A stretch of DNA of 64,000 bases from JBOZRQ01 sp050789255 (lineage in GTDB: Bacteria > Bacillota > Sulfobacillia > Symbiobacteriales > Symbiobacteriaceae), in NCBI GenBank assembly GCA_050789255.1, contig JBOZRQ010000049.1:1-64000 (forward strand), read 5' to 3'. A program made the translations under genes and the position numbers. Of the stretch, positions 1-7,657 are shown in pieces. The notes beneath the pieces were generated by a model. It searched no databases. It saw only the letters and a list, made by a program, of their open reading frames with translations, and was not told the DNA's origin. Within the stretch, counting starts at the first letter, position 1, and every line of letters begins with the position of its first letter.

Positions 1-291
1 GGCGCCAGCCCCGATGGGCGTGGCCGTGGCGCCAGCCCCGATGGGCGTGGCCGCGGCGCCAGCCCCGATGGGCGTGGCCGCGGCGCCAGCCCTGATGGGC
101 GTGGCCGCGGCGCCAGCCCCGATGGGCGGGGCCGCGACGGGGATGAGGACGGGCGGGGCTTCAGCCCGGACGGCCGTCGCCGTGGCTTCAGCCCGGATGG
201 CCGTCGCCGTGGCTTCAGCCCGGATGGCCGTCGTCGCGGCTTCAGCCCCGATGGGCGTGGCCGCGGCTTCAGCCCCGATGGGCGTGGCCGC
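1..291 (+). repeat. 27-bp tandem coding repeat
   Basis: Ten 27-bp units, five (1-135) plus five (157-291), are separated by a 21-bp spacer and encode nine-residue repeats. A second spacer of similar sequence follows at 292-312, and then 30-bp units that encode FSPDDFRRRR-like decapeptides to about 435. Units differ by only one to four bases, which points to recent expansion by slippage or unequal crossover. The array probably extends left of the window. Confidence 0.9.
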
Positions 292-687
292 GACGGGGAT
301 GAGAGCGGACGGGACTTCAGCCCGGATGACTTCCGTCGTCGGCGCTTCAGAACCGATGGCTTCCGTCGTCGGCGCTTCAGCCCGGATGACTTCCGTCGCC
401 GGCGCTTCAGCTCGGATGATTTCCGTGGCCGGGACGGCGGTTCGGATGAGCGGGGCCGCACGCCGGACGGACGGAGCCGCAACCGTCGTCGCAGGAGCGT
501 AGTACGGGTTCTGCGCGGCCTGCTTGACCGCTGCGTCCAGCTGCAGCTTGGAAGCGGCCGCTCGGTCACCGGCATCGTCATGGAGGTCGACGAGAGCGTC
601 GTCCGCCTGAGCGTTAGGGGCCGTGCCGTCTTCGTCGCTACGGACAGCATTGAGCAGATTCAAGAGACCGTTGGCGGCGCCTGCTAG
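1..687 (+). CDS. Repeat-rich protein with C-terminal Sm-like domain (5' truncated)
   Basis: The frame is open from the first base to a TAG at 685-687, so the N-terminus lies outside the window. Residues 1-97 are nine-residue repeats (GASPDGRGR, then GFSPDGRRR) split by DGDEDGR/DGDESGR spacers. They are followed by ten-residue FSPDDFRRRR-type repeats. The last 60 residues are an ordered small beta domain (VRVLRGLLDRCVQLQL, then GIVMEVDESVVRLSVRGRAVFV) resembling Sm-like/DUF2642 modules of spore-associated proteins. The repeat part would be disordered, very basic and RG-rich, which suggests RNA or polyanion binding or a spore-coat role; both are inference. Another frame is also open across the repeat (14-502), but only this one continues into the ordered domain. 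Confidence 0.72.
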   Translation, partial: GASPDGRGRGASPDGRGRGASPDGRGRGASPDGRGRGASPDGRGRDGDEDGRGFSPDGRRRGFSPDGRRRGFSPDGRRRGFSPDGRGRGFSPDGRGRDGDESGRDFSPDDFRRRRFRTDGFRRRRFSPDDFRRRRFSSDDFRGRDGGSDERGRTPDGRSRNRRRRSVVRVLRGLLDRCVQLQLGSGRSVTGIVMEVDESVVRLSVRGRAVFVATDSIEQIQETVGGAC

Positions 688-749
688 TCTTCCTCGAACC
701 TTACTGGGGGCGCCCGCCCCCCTACATCTAAGAGGGTACCCCCCGGGGG

Positions 750-1418
750 TTACTCTTCCTCCCGGACACCGGCGCCCCGCAAGGCAATCCCCAGCCAGGA
801 GCGATCATAGCATCCCTGCTCAATATCGTGAAGCGTGGCCCGGTTGTTCGCCGCGATTCGGCGCGCCTGCACCAGCACCTGTTCGGCATTCACCTGCGGA
901 ACGATGACCACGCCATCGGGGTCCGCCATGACGATGTCTCCGGGGGAGACCACCACGCCCGGCAAAGCCACCGGAAAACCGACCTCACCGGGGTTGCGCT
1001 TCAGCGGCGCCCGCACGCTGGTGCCCCGGGCAAAGGTGGGCACCCGCAGCGCGTACGAATCCCGCACGGCGCCATCCACCACCAAGCCGGCCACGCCACG
1101 CTTCTGCGCCCAGGCGGAAAGCAACTCGCCGACCAGACCGATCTCGGTCTCCCCACCGCCGCTGACCACAAGGACGTCCCCCGGTTGGGCAAACTCGATG
1201 GCCGCGTGGATCATCAGGTTATCATCGGGGCGGCAGAGCACCGTCAGGGCTGCTCCAACCGCCCGAGGGCCGCCACCGACATGTTTGATCCCTGCACCGA
1301 CCATAAAATGCCTGCCCATAGCGTCGGCAACGTCTGCCGTGTTCAGCTCGGCGAACGCCGCGAGCAGGTCGCGGTCGGGCCGGCGATAATTGGTCTTTAT
1401 CCGAGCACCGATTGGCAT
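750..1418 (-). CDS. RraA-family protein (4-hydroxy-4-methyl-2-oxoglutarate aldolase-like)
   Basis: This 222-residue protein has the RraA/HMG-aldolase fold signature: ADAMGR near residue 30, a GxGGETEIG loop, and the motif GLVVDGAVRD, whose Arg-Asp pair binds substrate and the divalent metal in aldolase members. Such enzymes cleave 4-carboxy-4-hydroxy-2-oxoacids to pyruvate or decarboxylate oxaloacetate. Members that regulate RNase E are a proteobacterial branch, so an enzyme is more likely here. The start MPIGARIK is chosen because GGAGGTG lies six bases upstream. An in-frame ATG 12 codons earlier has no such site. It is divergent from ctaA and has no metabolic neighbours, so the substrate is open. 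Confidence 0.8.
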   Translation of the reverse strand: MPIGARIKTNYRRPDRDLLAAFAELNTADVADAMGRHFMVGAGIKHVGGGPRAVGAALTVLCRPDDNLMIHAAIEFAQPGDVLVVSGGGETEIGLVGELLSAWAQKRGVAGLVVDGAVRDSYALRVPTFARGTSVRAPLKRNPGEVGFPVALPGVVVSPGDIVMADPDGVVIVPQVNAEQVLVQARRIAANNRATLHDIEQGCYDRSWLGIALRGAGVREEE

Positions 1419-1480
1419 AAGTAGCACCTCCACCTGCTCCATATAGCTTATCACAATTTTTCCTGGGCGCTCTCCTCCGC

Positions 1481-1509
1481 TTGCAGAACTCGTCCTATTG
1501 GCTTATGGT
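1481..1509 (+). promoter_or_regulatory. Sigma-A-type promoter of ctaA
   Basis: TTGCAG and TATGGT are separated by 17 bases and lie about 20 bases upstream of the ctaA start. The -35 box matches the consensus well and the -10 box matches at four of six positions. Confidence 0.5.
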
Positions 1510-1528
1510 ACAGTAGGAGGGAATGCTG

Positions 1529-2464
1529 ATGCATCGTGGTCTAAAAGCACTTTCAGTCACGGCTACTGCTATCATGTACATCGTGCTCCTGATGGGCGCC
1601 CTGGTCACCAACAGCGGCTCTGCAGACGGCTGCGGCGATTCATGGCCGCTCTGCCACGGCACCTTCATGCCCGACTGGGACTATCATGCAATCATTGAGT
1701 TCAGCCATCGGGCCGTGTCGGGCCTGGCGGGGCTTGTGGTGCTGGGCCTGGCCGTGTGGGCCTGGCAGGCCATACCCCGTCGCACCGTGCGCTGGCTTTC
1801 GGCGATCTCCTTCGGAACGCTCGTCTTCCAGGGCCTGCTCGGCGCGGCGGCCGTCGTATGGCCGCAGCCCAAGGCCGTGCTGGCGCTGCACTTCGGCATC
1901 TCGCTGGTGTGCTTCAGTGCTGTGCTGCTGCTTACCGTGCTGATTTTCCGCGGGGACGTGTCCGCAGCGGAGTCTCGGCCTGTCGGCGGCCTCCTCCAGC
2001 GGTTCGTCTGGTGGGTGACCATTTATAGCTACGGTGTGGTCTACCTTGGCGCCTACGTGCGCCACACGCGGTCCAGCCTGGCCTGTGTGGGCTGGCCGCT
2101 CTGCAACGGCCAGATCATTCCTGATCTGACCGGTCCCACGGGCGCCAACTTCATTCACAGGGTGGCCGCTGCGCTGCTCGTGGTGCTGGTGATTCGCCTG
2201 GCGCTCCTGGCGAGGCACCACGCAGCTACCCAGCCGGCGGTGGTCCGCGCGGCTAACCTGGCGCTGGTCCTGGTGCTGGTGCAAGTGTTGAGCGGCGCCC
2301 TCTTCCCGCTCGGGTACTTTAATCTGCTCACCCAAATGCTCCACACGGCGATCGTCACGGTCTTCTGGGGCGCCTTAAGCTACCTGAGCCTGAGCGTCGC
2401 ACCGGACCTGGAAAGACCCGCCCGACAGAAGGCAATCAGCGGCAACCCGATGGTCACTCCCTAG
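1529..2464 (+). CDS. ctaA: Heme A synthase (COX15/CtaA)
   Basis: A roughly 311-residue membrane protein with eight predicted helices in two similar halves, as in CtaA. Half one has ALVTNSGSADGCGDSWPLCHG and EFSHR. Half two has GAYVRHTRSSLACVGWPLCNG and FIHR. The histidines are the heme ligands of the family and each first loop carries a cysteine pair. The enzyme oxidises the C8 methyl of heme O to give heme A for aa3-type terminal oxidase. Two ATGs occur (1523 and 1529); the second sits eight bases from AGGAGG and is preferred. No oxidase genes are adjacent. Confidence 0.92.
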   Translation: MHRGLKALSVTATAIMYIVLLMGALVTNSGSADGCGDSWPLCHGTFMPDWDYHAIIEFSHRAVSGLAGLVVLGLAVWAWQAIPRRTVRWLSAISFGTLVFQGLLGAAAVVWPQPKAVLALHFGISLVCFSAVLLLTVLIFRGDVSAAESRPVGGLLQRFVWWVTIYSYGVVYLGAYVRHTRSSLACVGWPLCNGQIIPDLTGPTGANFIHRVAAALLVVLVIRLALLARHHAATQPAVVRAANLALVLVLVQVLSGALFPLGYFNLLTQMLHTAIVTVFWGALSYLSLSVAPDLERPARQKAISGNPMVTP

Positions 2465-2551
2465 CAGTGCAAAATGTGGGACAGCGGCACCACTTTCGGT
2501 GACCGCTGTTCTCGTTTTTGCGTCAAATATGGCAGGGAGGGATATCAGGGT

Positions 2552-3544
2552 ATGAAGCTTCTCATTCTCGGCGGAACGGCGTTCCTGGGACGCCACCTGG
2601 TTGAGTCGGCTTTGCAGCGTGGACACGAGGTGACCCTGTTCAACCGGGGGCAGCGCAATCCCGGGCTGTTTCCCGAGGTGGAGCACCTGCGGGGGGACCG
2701 GAACGGGAACCTGGAGGCCCTCAAGGGGCGCCGCTGGGACGCGGTGATCGACACCTGCGGCTATTTCCCCAGGCAGGTGCGTGAATCAGCTCAGTTGCTG
2801 GCAGACCAGGTAGAGCACTATACCTTCATCTCTAGCATTTCCGTGTATGCGTCGTTTGAGAAGACCAACGACGAGAGCTCCCCCGTGGGTAAGCTCGAAG
2901 ACGAGACGGTCGAGCAGATCACCGGGGAGACCTACGGGCCACTCAAGGCGCTGTGCGAGCAGGCCGCCGAGGCCGCCATGCCGGGGCGGGTGCTCAACAT
3001 TCGCCCGGGCCTGATCGTGGGCTCGCACGACCCGTCGGACCGCTTTACTTACTGGCCGCATCGGATCGCCCGGGGTGGCGAGGTCCTCGCGCCGGGCCGG
3101 CCGGACCGACCGGTGCAGATCATTCACGCCAGGGACCTGGCCGACTGGAACCTGAACATGTCCGAGGCGAGGAAGGTTGGGGTCTACAACGCCACAGGGC
3201 CTGAGTATGTCCTGACCATGGGTGAGGTGCTACAGACCTGTAAGGCCGTCAGCGGCAGCGATGCGCACTTCACCTGGGTCGATGAGGCCTTCCTGCTGGA
3301 GCAGAAGGTGGGCGCCTGGGTTGAGCTCCCCCTCTGGATCCCCTCAAGCGGCCCGGCCGCCATGCAGGAGACCGACATCTCCAAGGCGCTCGCCGCGGGG
3401 CTTACCTTCCGCCCCCTGGCCGACACCGTGCGGGACACGCTGGAGTGGGACCGCACCAGGCCCTCCGACATACAGCGCCGGGCCGGCCTGAAGCCGGAGC
3501 GCGAAGCAGAAGTTCTTAAAGCCTGGCATGCAGCGGGGCACTAA
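2552..3544 (+). CDS. NAD(P)-dependent epimerase/dehydratase (extended SDR)
   Basis: A 330-residue protein starting MKLLILGGTAFLGRHL, a Rossmann nucleotide-binding motif. It also has SSISVY (catalytic Ser region) and YGPLK, which fits the YxxxK catalytic pair of short-chain dehydrogenases. It resembles atypical SDRs annotated as NAD-dependent epimerases or isoflavone-reductase-like proteins, which act on nucleotide sugars or small aromatics. A GGGAGG site precedes the chosen ATG; a longer frame begins at 2474 without a ribosome site. It follows ctaA by 87 bases and ends at a hairpin terminator. The substrate cannot be deduced. Confidence 0.8.
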   Translation: MKLLILGGTAFLGRHLVESALQRGHEVTLFNRGQRNPGLFPEVEHLRGDRNGNLEALKGRRWDAVIDTCGYFPRQVRESAQLLADQVEHYTFISSISVYASFEKTNDESSPVGKLEDETVEQITGETYGPLKALCEQAAEAAMPGRVLNIRPGLIVGSHDPSDRFTYWPHRIARGGEVLAPGRPDRPVQIIHARDLADWNLNMSEARKVGVYNATGPEYVLTMGEVLQTCKAVSGSDAHFTWVDEAFLLEQKVGAWVELPLWIPSSGPAAMQETDISKALAAGLTFRPLADTVRDTLEWDRTRPSDIQRRAGLKPEREAEVLKAWHAAGH

Positions 3545-3567
3545 TCCTGTTTGATGTGTATGAGAGA

Positions 3568-3605
3568 ACGACCGACTGCCCGCTTGGGTGGTCGGCCGTT
3601 TCTTT
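3568..3605. terminator. Bidirectional intrinsic terminator
   Basis: CGACCGACTGCCC and GGGTGGTCGGCCG form a stem with a few G-U pairs and a CTT-type loop, followed by TTTCTTT. It lies between two convergent genes and serves the SDR gene on the plus strand; A residues on the far side allow use from the other strand. Confidence 0.7.
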
Positions 3606-3612
3606 ATGAAAT

Positions 3613-4557
3613 TCACCGCTTCAACTGATGGACCCACGCCATGAACTCCACCAGGAGGCGGGCGCCCAGCAGGCTGGTCAGGCCCGAGGTATCCAGGTAC
3701 GGGTTGACCTCGACCAGATCGAAGCCTACGACCTGGTTCTGCCGGGCGACCTGAGCGAGGATCTGGCGAAGTTCAGTGACGGACATGCCCTCGAACTCGG
3801 GGCTGGAGGTGCCGGGGGCAACCGAGGGGTCCAGGGCGTCGATGTCGATCGTGACATAGACCCGCTTGCCCTCGGGGAGGGCGCCCAGCGCAGCCCCGAT
3901 GCCGCTCTGGCGGATCTCGGACTGGCGCACGATCCGGTTGCCCCGGGCCACGGCCGCCTCGTAGGCCTCGGGGTTGGTCCGCAGCCCTCGCACCCCCAGG
4001 GTGATGATCTCACCGATGTGTGGCAGCTCGGAGGCACGGCGGAGCGGGCTCGAGTTTGAGCGGGTGAAGCCCCCGATCTGGTCGGTGAAATCGAGGTGGG
4101 CATCGATCTGCACCACCGTGATCTCCCCGGCACCCTCAAAGCCCTTCAGAATCGGATAGGTGACGCTGTGGTCGCCCCCAAGCCCCACCGGGATGGCGCC
4201 GGCCCTGAGAATGGAGCCCACCAGCTCCTTGGCGCTGCGGTCCAGGTGATCCAGGTCAAAGTAGAGCGGGTCCACGTCGCCCACGTCGGCCAGGCGGCAG
4301 CCCTGCAGATAGCGCCGACCAGTCTCAATGTCCCAGTAGCCCGGGTTTTCGGGGCCCCAGTTCATGCCGAACCGGGTGGACATATCGCGCAGGGCCCGCG
4401 GCGCCAGCCGCTGCCCCGGGCGGTATCCAATTGCACAGTCGAACGGGAAACCAAACACGGCGAAATCTGCATTCAGGCTGGCCAGATCTGTAACGTACGG
4501 TGCGCGCGCAAAAGTGGCGACGCCGGTAAAGGCCATGTCGGCCCGCGGGGTGTGCAT
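3613..4557 (-). CDS. speB: Agmatinase/ureohydrolase family protein
   Basis: This 314-residue protein carries all the Mn2+-binding motifs of ureohydrolases: GLGGDHSVTYP, QIDAHLDFTD and TIDIDALDPSVAPGT. It should hydrolyse a guanidino compound to urea and an amine. The ending LVEVNPYLDTSGLTSLLGARLL is typical of SpeB agmatinases (agmatine to putrescine), but guanidinobutyrase or guanidinopropionase activity cannot be excluded. An AAGGAG site lies nine bases before the ATG. A second, arginase-like ureohydrolase is encoded at 58.7 kb. Confidence 0.85.
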   Translation of the reverse strand: MHTPRADMAFTGVATFARAPYVTDLASLNADFAVFGFPFDCAIGYRPGQRLAPRALRDMSTRFGMNWGPENPGYWDIETGRRYLQGCRLADVGDVDPLYFDLDHLDRSAKELVGSILRAGAIPVGLGGDHSVTYPILKGFEGAGEITVVQIDAHLDFTDQIGGFTRSNSSPLRRASELPHIGEIITLGVRGLRTNPEAYEAAVARGNRIVRQSEIRQSGIGAALGALPEGKRVYVTIDIDALDPSVAPGTSSPEFEGMSVTELRQILAQVARQNQVVGFDLVEVNPYLDTSGLTSLLGARLLVEFMAWVHQLKR

Positions 4558-4636
4558 CGGTTGACGGCTCCTTGGCTGCGTTTGAGTAGTAGGGTGTCAC
4601 GCACCCCTCAAACGTAACGCGACCGCCGCTTCCCGG

Positions 4637-5479
4637 TCAATAGGCTTGCCAATCGGGAGGCACCATCTGGCCGAAGGTGAAGAGCAGCTGGTTAGCGGAC
4701 CAGAGCCCCATGATGGCCAACGAGAAGATCGCCGGCCAAACCCAGGGGCGCCGCGGCCAGCTCGGGAGCGTCAGAAACGCCCCGACAGCCGGAACCACCA
4801 TGCCGGCCAGCAGCCAGAGCCCCATCAGCCAGAAGGCACCAACAGGTCGGCCGGACTTCAGCCAGCCAATGGCTACTTCCCCGAAGGCCAGGGCCAGCAG
4901 CAGCAGCCCACCGGCCAGAACGCCCCGCGGCACCTTCGTGGCCACGTCGGATTGCTCCCGTGCCCGGGGCGAGGCGGCAATAGCCAGCGTCAGGAGGGCG
5001 CCCAGCGTGCCCGCCGTCCCGGCCTGCAGCGCCAGCACGGCGCCGCTGCGCCAGAGCGGCGCCCCGGAGAAGAACATCAGCAAAATCGTACAGACCACGG
5101 CCCCCACCACGCCGGCCTGGACCGCACCGCTGCCCCACCGCCGCCGGACGGTAGCCGGGCGCCCGGAGCGCCACGCCGCGGCCCAGCCGGCCGAGAGGAC
5201 CTCGAAGGGAACGAGGGCCAGGGCAGACAGCACTGTCCAGTGCAGCGGCTGCCACTCCAGACCGGCCCACACAGTAGAAACCAAAGGCACAGCAATGGCT
5301 ACCACTGTAAGAAAGGGCAGTGCCAGCCCCGCCAGGCGGCGTCCTACTGGAGGATGATCGCGCTCCCAGCCGCCCCCCATATCCGCGAAGGCCAGTGTAA
5401 CTGCTAAACCTACTGCCAGTAAGGAAAGCACCGAGAAGAGACAGAGGGAAGAGGTTGAAAGCTCCACCAATGCAAACAC
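4637..5479 (-). CDS. Multi-pass membrane protein of unknown function
   Basis: About 280 residues with seven to eight hydrophobic segments and few charged loops. The pattern SGAPLWRSGAVLALQAG and the overall topology faintly recall NrfD/DmsC-type quinone-interacting membrane subunits, but no diagnostic motif is complete. It stands next to the cytochrome cluster yet is transcribed away from it, so a role in electron transfer is only a guess. The GTG start has no convincing ribosome site, and initiation may be downstream. Confidence 0.6.
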   Translation of the reverse strand: MFALVELSTSSLCLFSVLSLLAVGLAVTLAFADMGGGWERDHPPVGRRLAGLALPFLTVVAIAVPLVSTVWAGLEWQPLHWTVLSALALVPFEVLSAGWAAAWRSGRPATVRRRWGSGAVQAGVVGAVVCTILLMFFSGAPLWRSGAVLALQAGTAGTLGALLTLAIAASPRAREQSDVATKVPRGVLAGGLLLLALAFGEVAIGWLKSGRPVGAFWLMGLWLLAGMVVPAVGAFLTLPSWPRRPWVWPAIFSLAIMGLWSANQLLFTFGQMVPPDWQAY

Positions 5480-5614
5480 CCCCGGGCCGAAATGAGTTGA
5501 CCTCGGAGGGTTCGTCTTATCCTGAACGTACCACGATGACCCGGTCCAAAGCTATACCACTTGTGTGCCACGCCTTCGTGCTAAGGTCTAGTCAGCCGCG
5601 AGGCGAGAGTCGGT

Positions 5615-5674
5615 AACTTCTGTCTATATCGGGAAGTTGCTGGCTTGGCTATACTAACCTTAGAAAATGATAAG
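5615..5674 (+). promoter_or_regulatory. Conserved cytochrome-cluster control element, copy A
   Basis: CTATATCGGGA (5624-5634) is followed, 25 bases start to start, by a 26-base block at 5649-5674 that is identical to the block at 9472-9497. Within it TTGGCT and GATAAG are 18 bases apart and could be a promoter. AACTTC/GAAGTT (5615-5620, 5633-5638) form an inverted repeat around the first block. In copy B the equivalent positions hold a different but still complementary pair, CAACCA/TGGTTG. It could be an activator site plus promoter or part of a structured RNA. Confidence 0.6.
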
Positions 5675-5750
5675 AACCTACACCGCCGTCTCTGTCGGCT
5701 GGGGCCAACGCTAGTTTTGCCCCCTGGGAGACACTGGGGAGGGCGAGACA

Positions 5751-5999
5751 GTGCAAAATATCCGTTGCCGATGCGGAAAGATCGTTTGTCAGACGACCGG
5801 TGTGCCCGATGCGTCACGGCTGCCCCACAGCAGTCCGCCTGAGTCAGCCCCGGCCGTGGTCATCCTCTGCCGACACTGCAAGTCCTACGTGGTCCTACAC
5901 GTTCCCGGCGTCTCTTCCTTGTATAATGCGGACGCCCCGCCGGAGGACCCTGTCTTAGCGTCCCGGGAATGTGAACAACTTCACAAAACCCAGAGGTAA
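5751..5999 (+). CDS. Small zinc-ribbon-like protein (Com-like)
   Basis: 82 residues starting at GTG eight bases after GGGGAGGG. CRCGKIVC near the N-terminus and CRHCK in the middle give two Cys pairs, as in small Com-type zinc ribbons. The linker is proline-rich and the second half (YVVLHVPG) is beta-like. It lies between the conserved control element and the structured leader of the cytochrome operon, a position filled by only about 20 bases in the second copy. It therefore looks inserted there. A regulatory or metal-binding role is possible; no function is assigned. Confidence 0.6.
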   Translation: MQNIRCRCGKIVCQTTGVPDASRLPHSSPPESAPAVVILCRHCKSYVVLHVPGVSSLYNADAPPEDPVLASRECEQLHKTQR

Positions 6000-6068
6000 C
6001 AGACGATCTCGTCAGCCCAGAGGCTTTAAGTCCAGTGGCATGCGCGTCCCAATGCGCATGCCTTTTGA
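5971..6068 (+). promoter_or_regulatory. Structured leader with terminator, copy A
   Basis: The order is: hairpin GTGAA-CAAC-TTCAC; ACCCAGAGGTAAC; hairpin AGCC-CAGA-GGCT followed by TTAAG; then a terminator, GGCATGCGC/GCGCATGCC with a TTTT run (6037-6066). The terminator lies before the ribosome site of the five-heme cytochrome gene, so it can act as an attenuator; it could also simply end the small upstream gene. The same order of parts recurs at 9502-9600 with compensatory changes in the first stem, which supports a conserved RNA. I do not recognise it as a known riboswitch class. Confidence 0.6.
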
Positions 6069-6105
6069 TTTGCTCCAACTAAAGTAGCCCCGGAGGTGAC
6101 CGCCC

Positions 6106-6747
6106 GTGTCCTGGATGCTTACGCTGGCTGTAATCCTGGCTACGGCCGCCCCGCCCTCGCCTGCCTCGCCGCCGGGCAACGCCGCATGCCTCGACTGCCA
6201 CGCAGCCCCCAAGGGTCACGTGGTGGCCGAAACGTACAACCAGTCCCCCCACGGGGTGCTGGCATGTGAGCGGTGCCATGCGGAAGCGGCCGGCCCGGCC
6301 CATGCCAAGGACCCTGAGAAGCCCCTTGGAATCCCTGAAGGCCGGGAAGGGCGCGTCGAGTACTCGAGCCGCTGCGTGAAGTGCCATGCCGCGATCGAGC
6401 CCTCGTACGACAAGAGCTTCCACGGCATCGCCGTCAGCTCCGGCGACAGCCGGGCTGCCACCTGCGTGGACTGCCACGGCACCCACGACATCTTCAGCGC
6501 CAACGACACCCGCTCCTCGGTCAGCAAGGACAAGCTGGCCGGCACCTGCGCCACGGCCGACTGCCACAAGGGCGCCCCGGAGAACTTCGCCGAGGGCCGG
6601 GAGCACATCGATGCGACCAAGCCCGGCGAGGGCACCGACGGCTTGCTGCACCTTGTATGGAAGGGCTTCATCGCCCTGATCCTGTTCGATGTGATGAAGG
6701 ACGGCCCGATCGTTATGTTCGAACTCCTACGCCGAATCCGGGGGTGA
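6106..6747 (+). CDS. Five-heme membrane-anchored cytochrome c
   Basis: 213 residues beginning at GTG, eight bases after GGAGGTG. An N-terminal export segment is followed by heme motifs CLDCH, CERCH, CVKCH, CVDCH and a CX4CH-type CATADCH. A hydrophobic C-terminal helix (FIALILFDVMKDGPIVMFELL) would anchor it in the membrane. It resembles cytochrome c3/NapC-like electron carriers. The next gene, six bases on, encodes a cytochrome b, so the pair probably forms a menaquinol-oxidising complex passing electrons to the large cytochromes downstream. This role is inferred from context. Confidence 0.85.
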   Translation: MSWMLTLAVILATAAPPSPASPPGNAACLDCHAAPKGHVVAETYNQSPHGVLACERCHAEAAGPAHAKDPEKPLGIPEGREGRVEYSSRCVKCHAAIEPSYDKSFHGIAVSSGDSRAATCVDCHGTHDIFSANDTRSSVSKDKLAGTCATADCHKGAPENFAEGREHIDATKPGEGTDGLLHLVWKGFIALILFDVMKDGPIVMFELLRRIRG

Positions 6748-6753
6748 TGGCCC

Positions 6754-7620
6754 ATGCAAGCTAGCGCGAAGCAGCCGGCCGTCGCCGCCAAGCCGGCCAA
6801 AGAGAAGAAGGTTCAGCGCTGGAATATCCAGCATCGCCTGCAGCACGGCACCCTGGCCCTCTCCATGATCGGCCTGCTGGGTACCGGCCTTCCGATCAAG
6901 TACTCATACACCGGCTGGGCGCCGACCGTCTTCAAGCTGTTGGGCGGTTTCCACTCGACCCTGATCATCCACAAGGTCTCCGCGAGCCTGCTGGTGTTCG
7001 TATCCGCTTGGCATCTGTTCTACCTGCTGATCGGCTGGCGCAAGTGGGGGATCTCCCTGGCGATGGTGCCGACGCTGAAGGACGTCAAGGATGCCGGTGA
7101 TCATGGACTCTTCCTGCTGGGGCTCAAAGATCATCCCCCGCAGTACGACCGCTACTCCTACCTGGAGAAGTTCGAGTACCTGGCAATCTTCTGGGGCATG
7201 GTCGTCATGGGCCTCTCCGGGTTTGCCCTTTGGTTCCCGGTCACCTTCGCCTCGGTGGTCCCGCGGTGGGGTCTGGACTTGCTCCGGATCATCCACTCGA
7301 ACGAAGCGTTCGTGGCCTTGATCTCCCTGGCGTTTGGCCACTTTTTCTTCGCCCACTTCAGCCCGCAGGTCTTCCCCTCCAGCCCGGTCTGGTACTCGGG
7401 GGAGCTGCCCCTCTCCCACTACTACGAAGAGCACCCGCTCGAGGTCGAGCGCATGGTGGAGAAGGGCCTGATCTCCAAGGAAGAGGTCCATCATGCCAAG
7501 CACTCGCACAGCCTGAAGCTGGCCGGCTGGCGCCGGATCGTCGGCGTGGTGGAGCTGCTCATTTACTCCGCCATCTTCTACTGGATGTTGGTCACCTTCA
7601 TCCCACTACTTCTGGGATAG
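6754..7620 (+). CDS. Di-heme cytochrome b membrane subunit (FdnI/b561-like)
   Basis: 288 residues with a charged N-terminal tail and about five membrane helices. Histidines sit in helix contexts typical of heme b ligands: QHGTLALS, GGFHSTLIIH, SAWHLFY, IHSNEAF and FGHFFFAHF. This is the pattern of formate dehydrogenase gamma, hydrogenase or thiosulfate reductase cytochrome b subunits. Such proteins exchange electrons with menaquinone. It lies inside a run of multiheme cytochrome c genes, with tight spacing on the upstream side. This suggests a quinone-to-cytochrome module for anaerobic or extracellular respiration. Confidence 0.85.
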   Translation: MQASAKQPAVAAKPAKEKKVQRWNIQHRLQHGTLALSMIGLLGTGLPIKYSYTGWAPTVFKLLGGFHSTLIIHKVSASLLVFVSAWHLFYLLIGWRKWGISLAMVPTLKDVKDAGDHGLFLLGLKDHPPQYDRYSYLEKFEYLAIFWGMVVMGLSGFALWFPVTFASVVPRWGLDLLRIIHSNEAFVALISLAFGHFFFAHFSPQVFPSSPVWYSGELPLSHYYEEHPLEVERMVEKGLISKEEVHHAKHSHSLKLAGWRRIVGVVELLIYSAIFYWMLVTFIPLLLG

Positions 7621-7657
7621 GCCCATGCCAAATCACCAGAGAGGGGGAGCGCTAGAG

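Noticed and set aside
1..435. Repeat array as a CRISPR
   Set aside because: Units are directly adjacent without unique spacers and encode a peptide repeat.
14..502. Alternative open frame through the 27-bp repeats (Ala/Val/Pro-rich protein)
   Set aside because: Frame +1 continues through the repeats into an ordered domain and a proper stop, while this frame ends within the Arg-rich part and has no ribosome site.
687..749. GC-rich inverted sequence as a terminator of the repeat protein gene
   Set aside because: Stems are short and no T-run follows; not strong enough to list.
5988..6036. Leader as a c-di-GMP (GEMM) riboswitch
   Set aside because: The GGCAAACC and GACGCAAAGCC cores of that class are absent.
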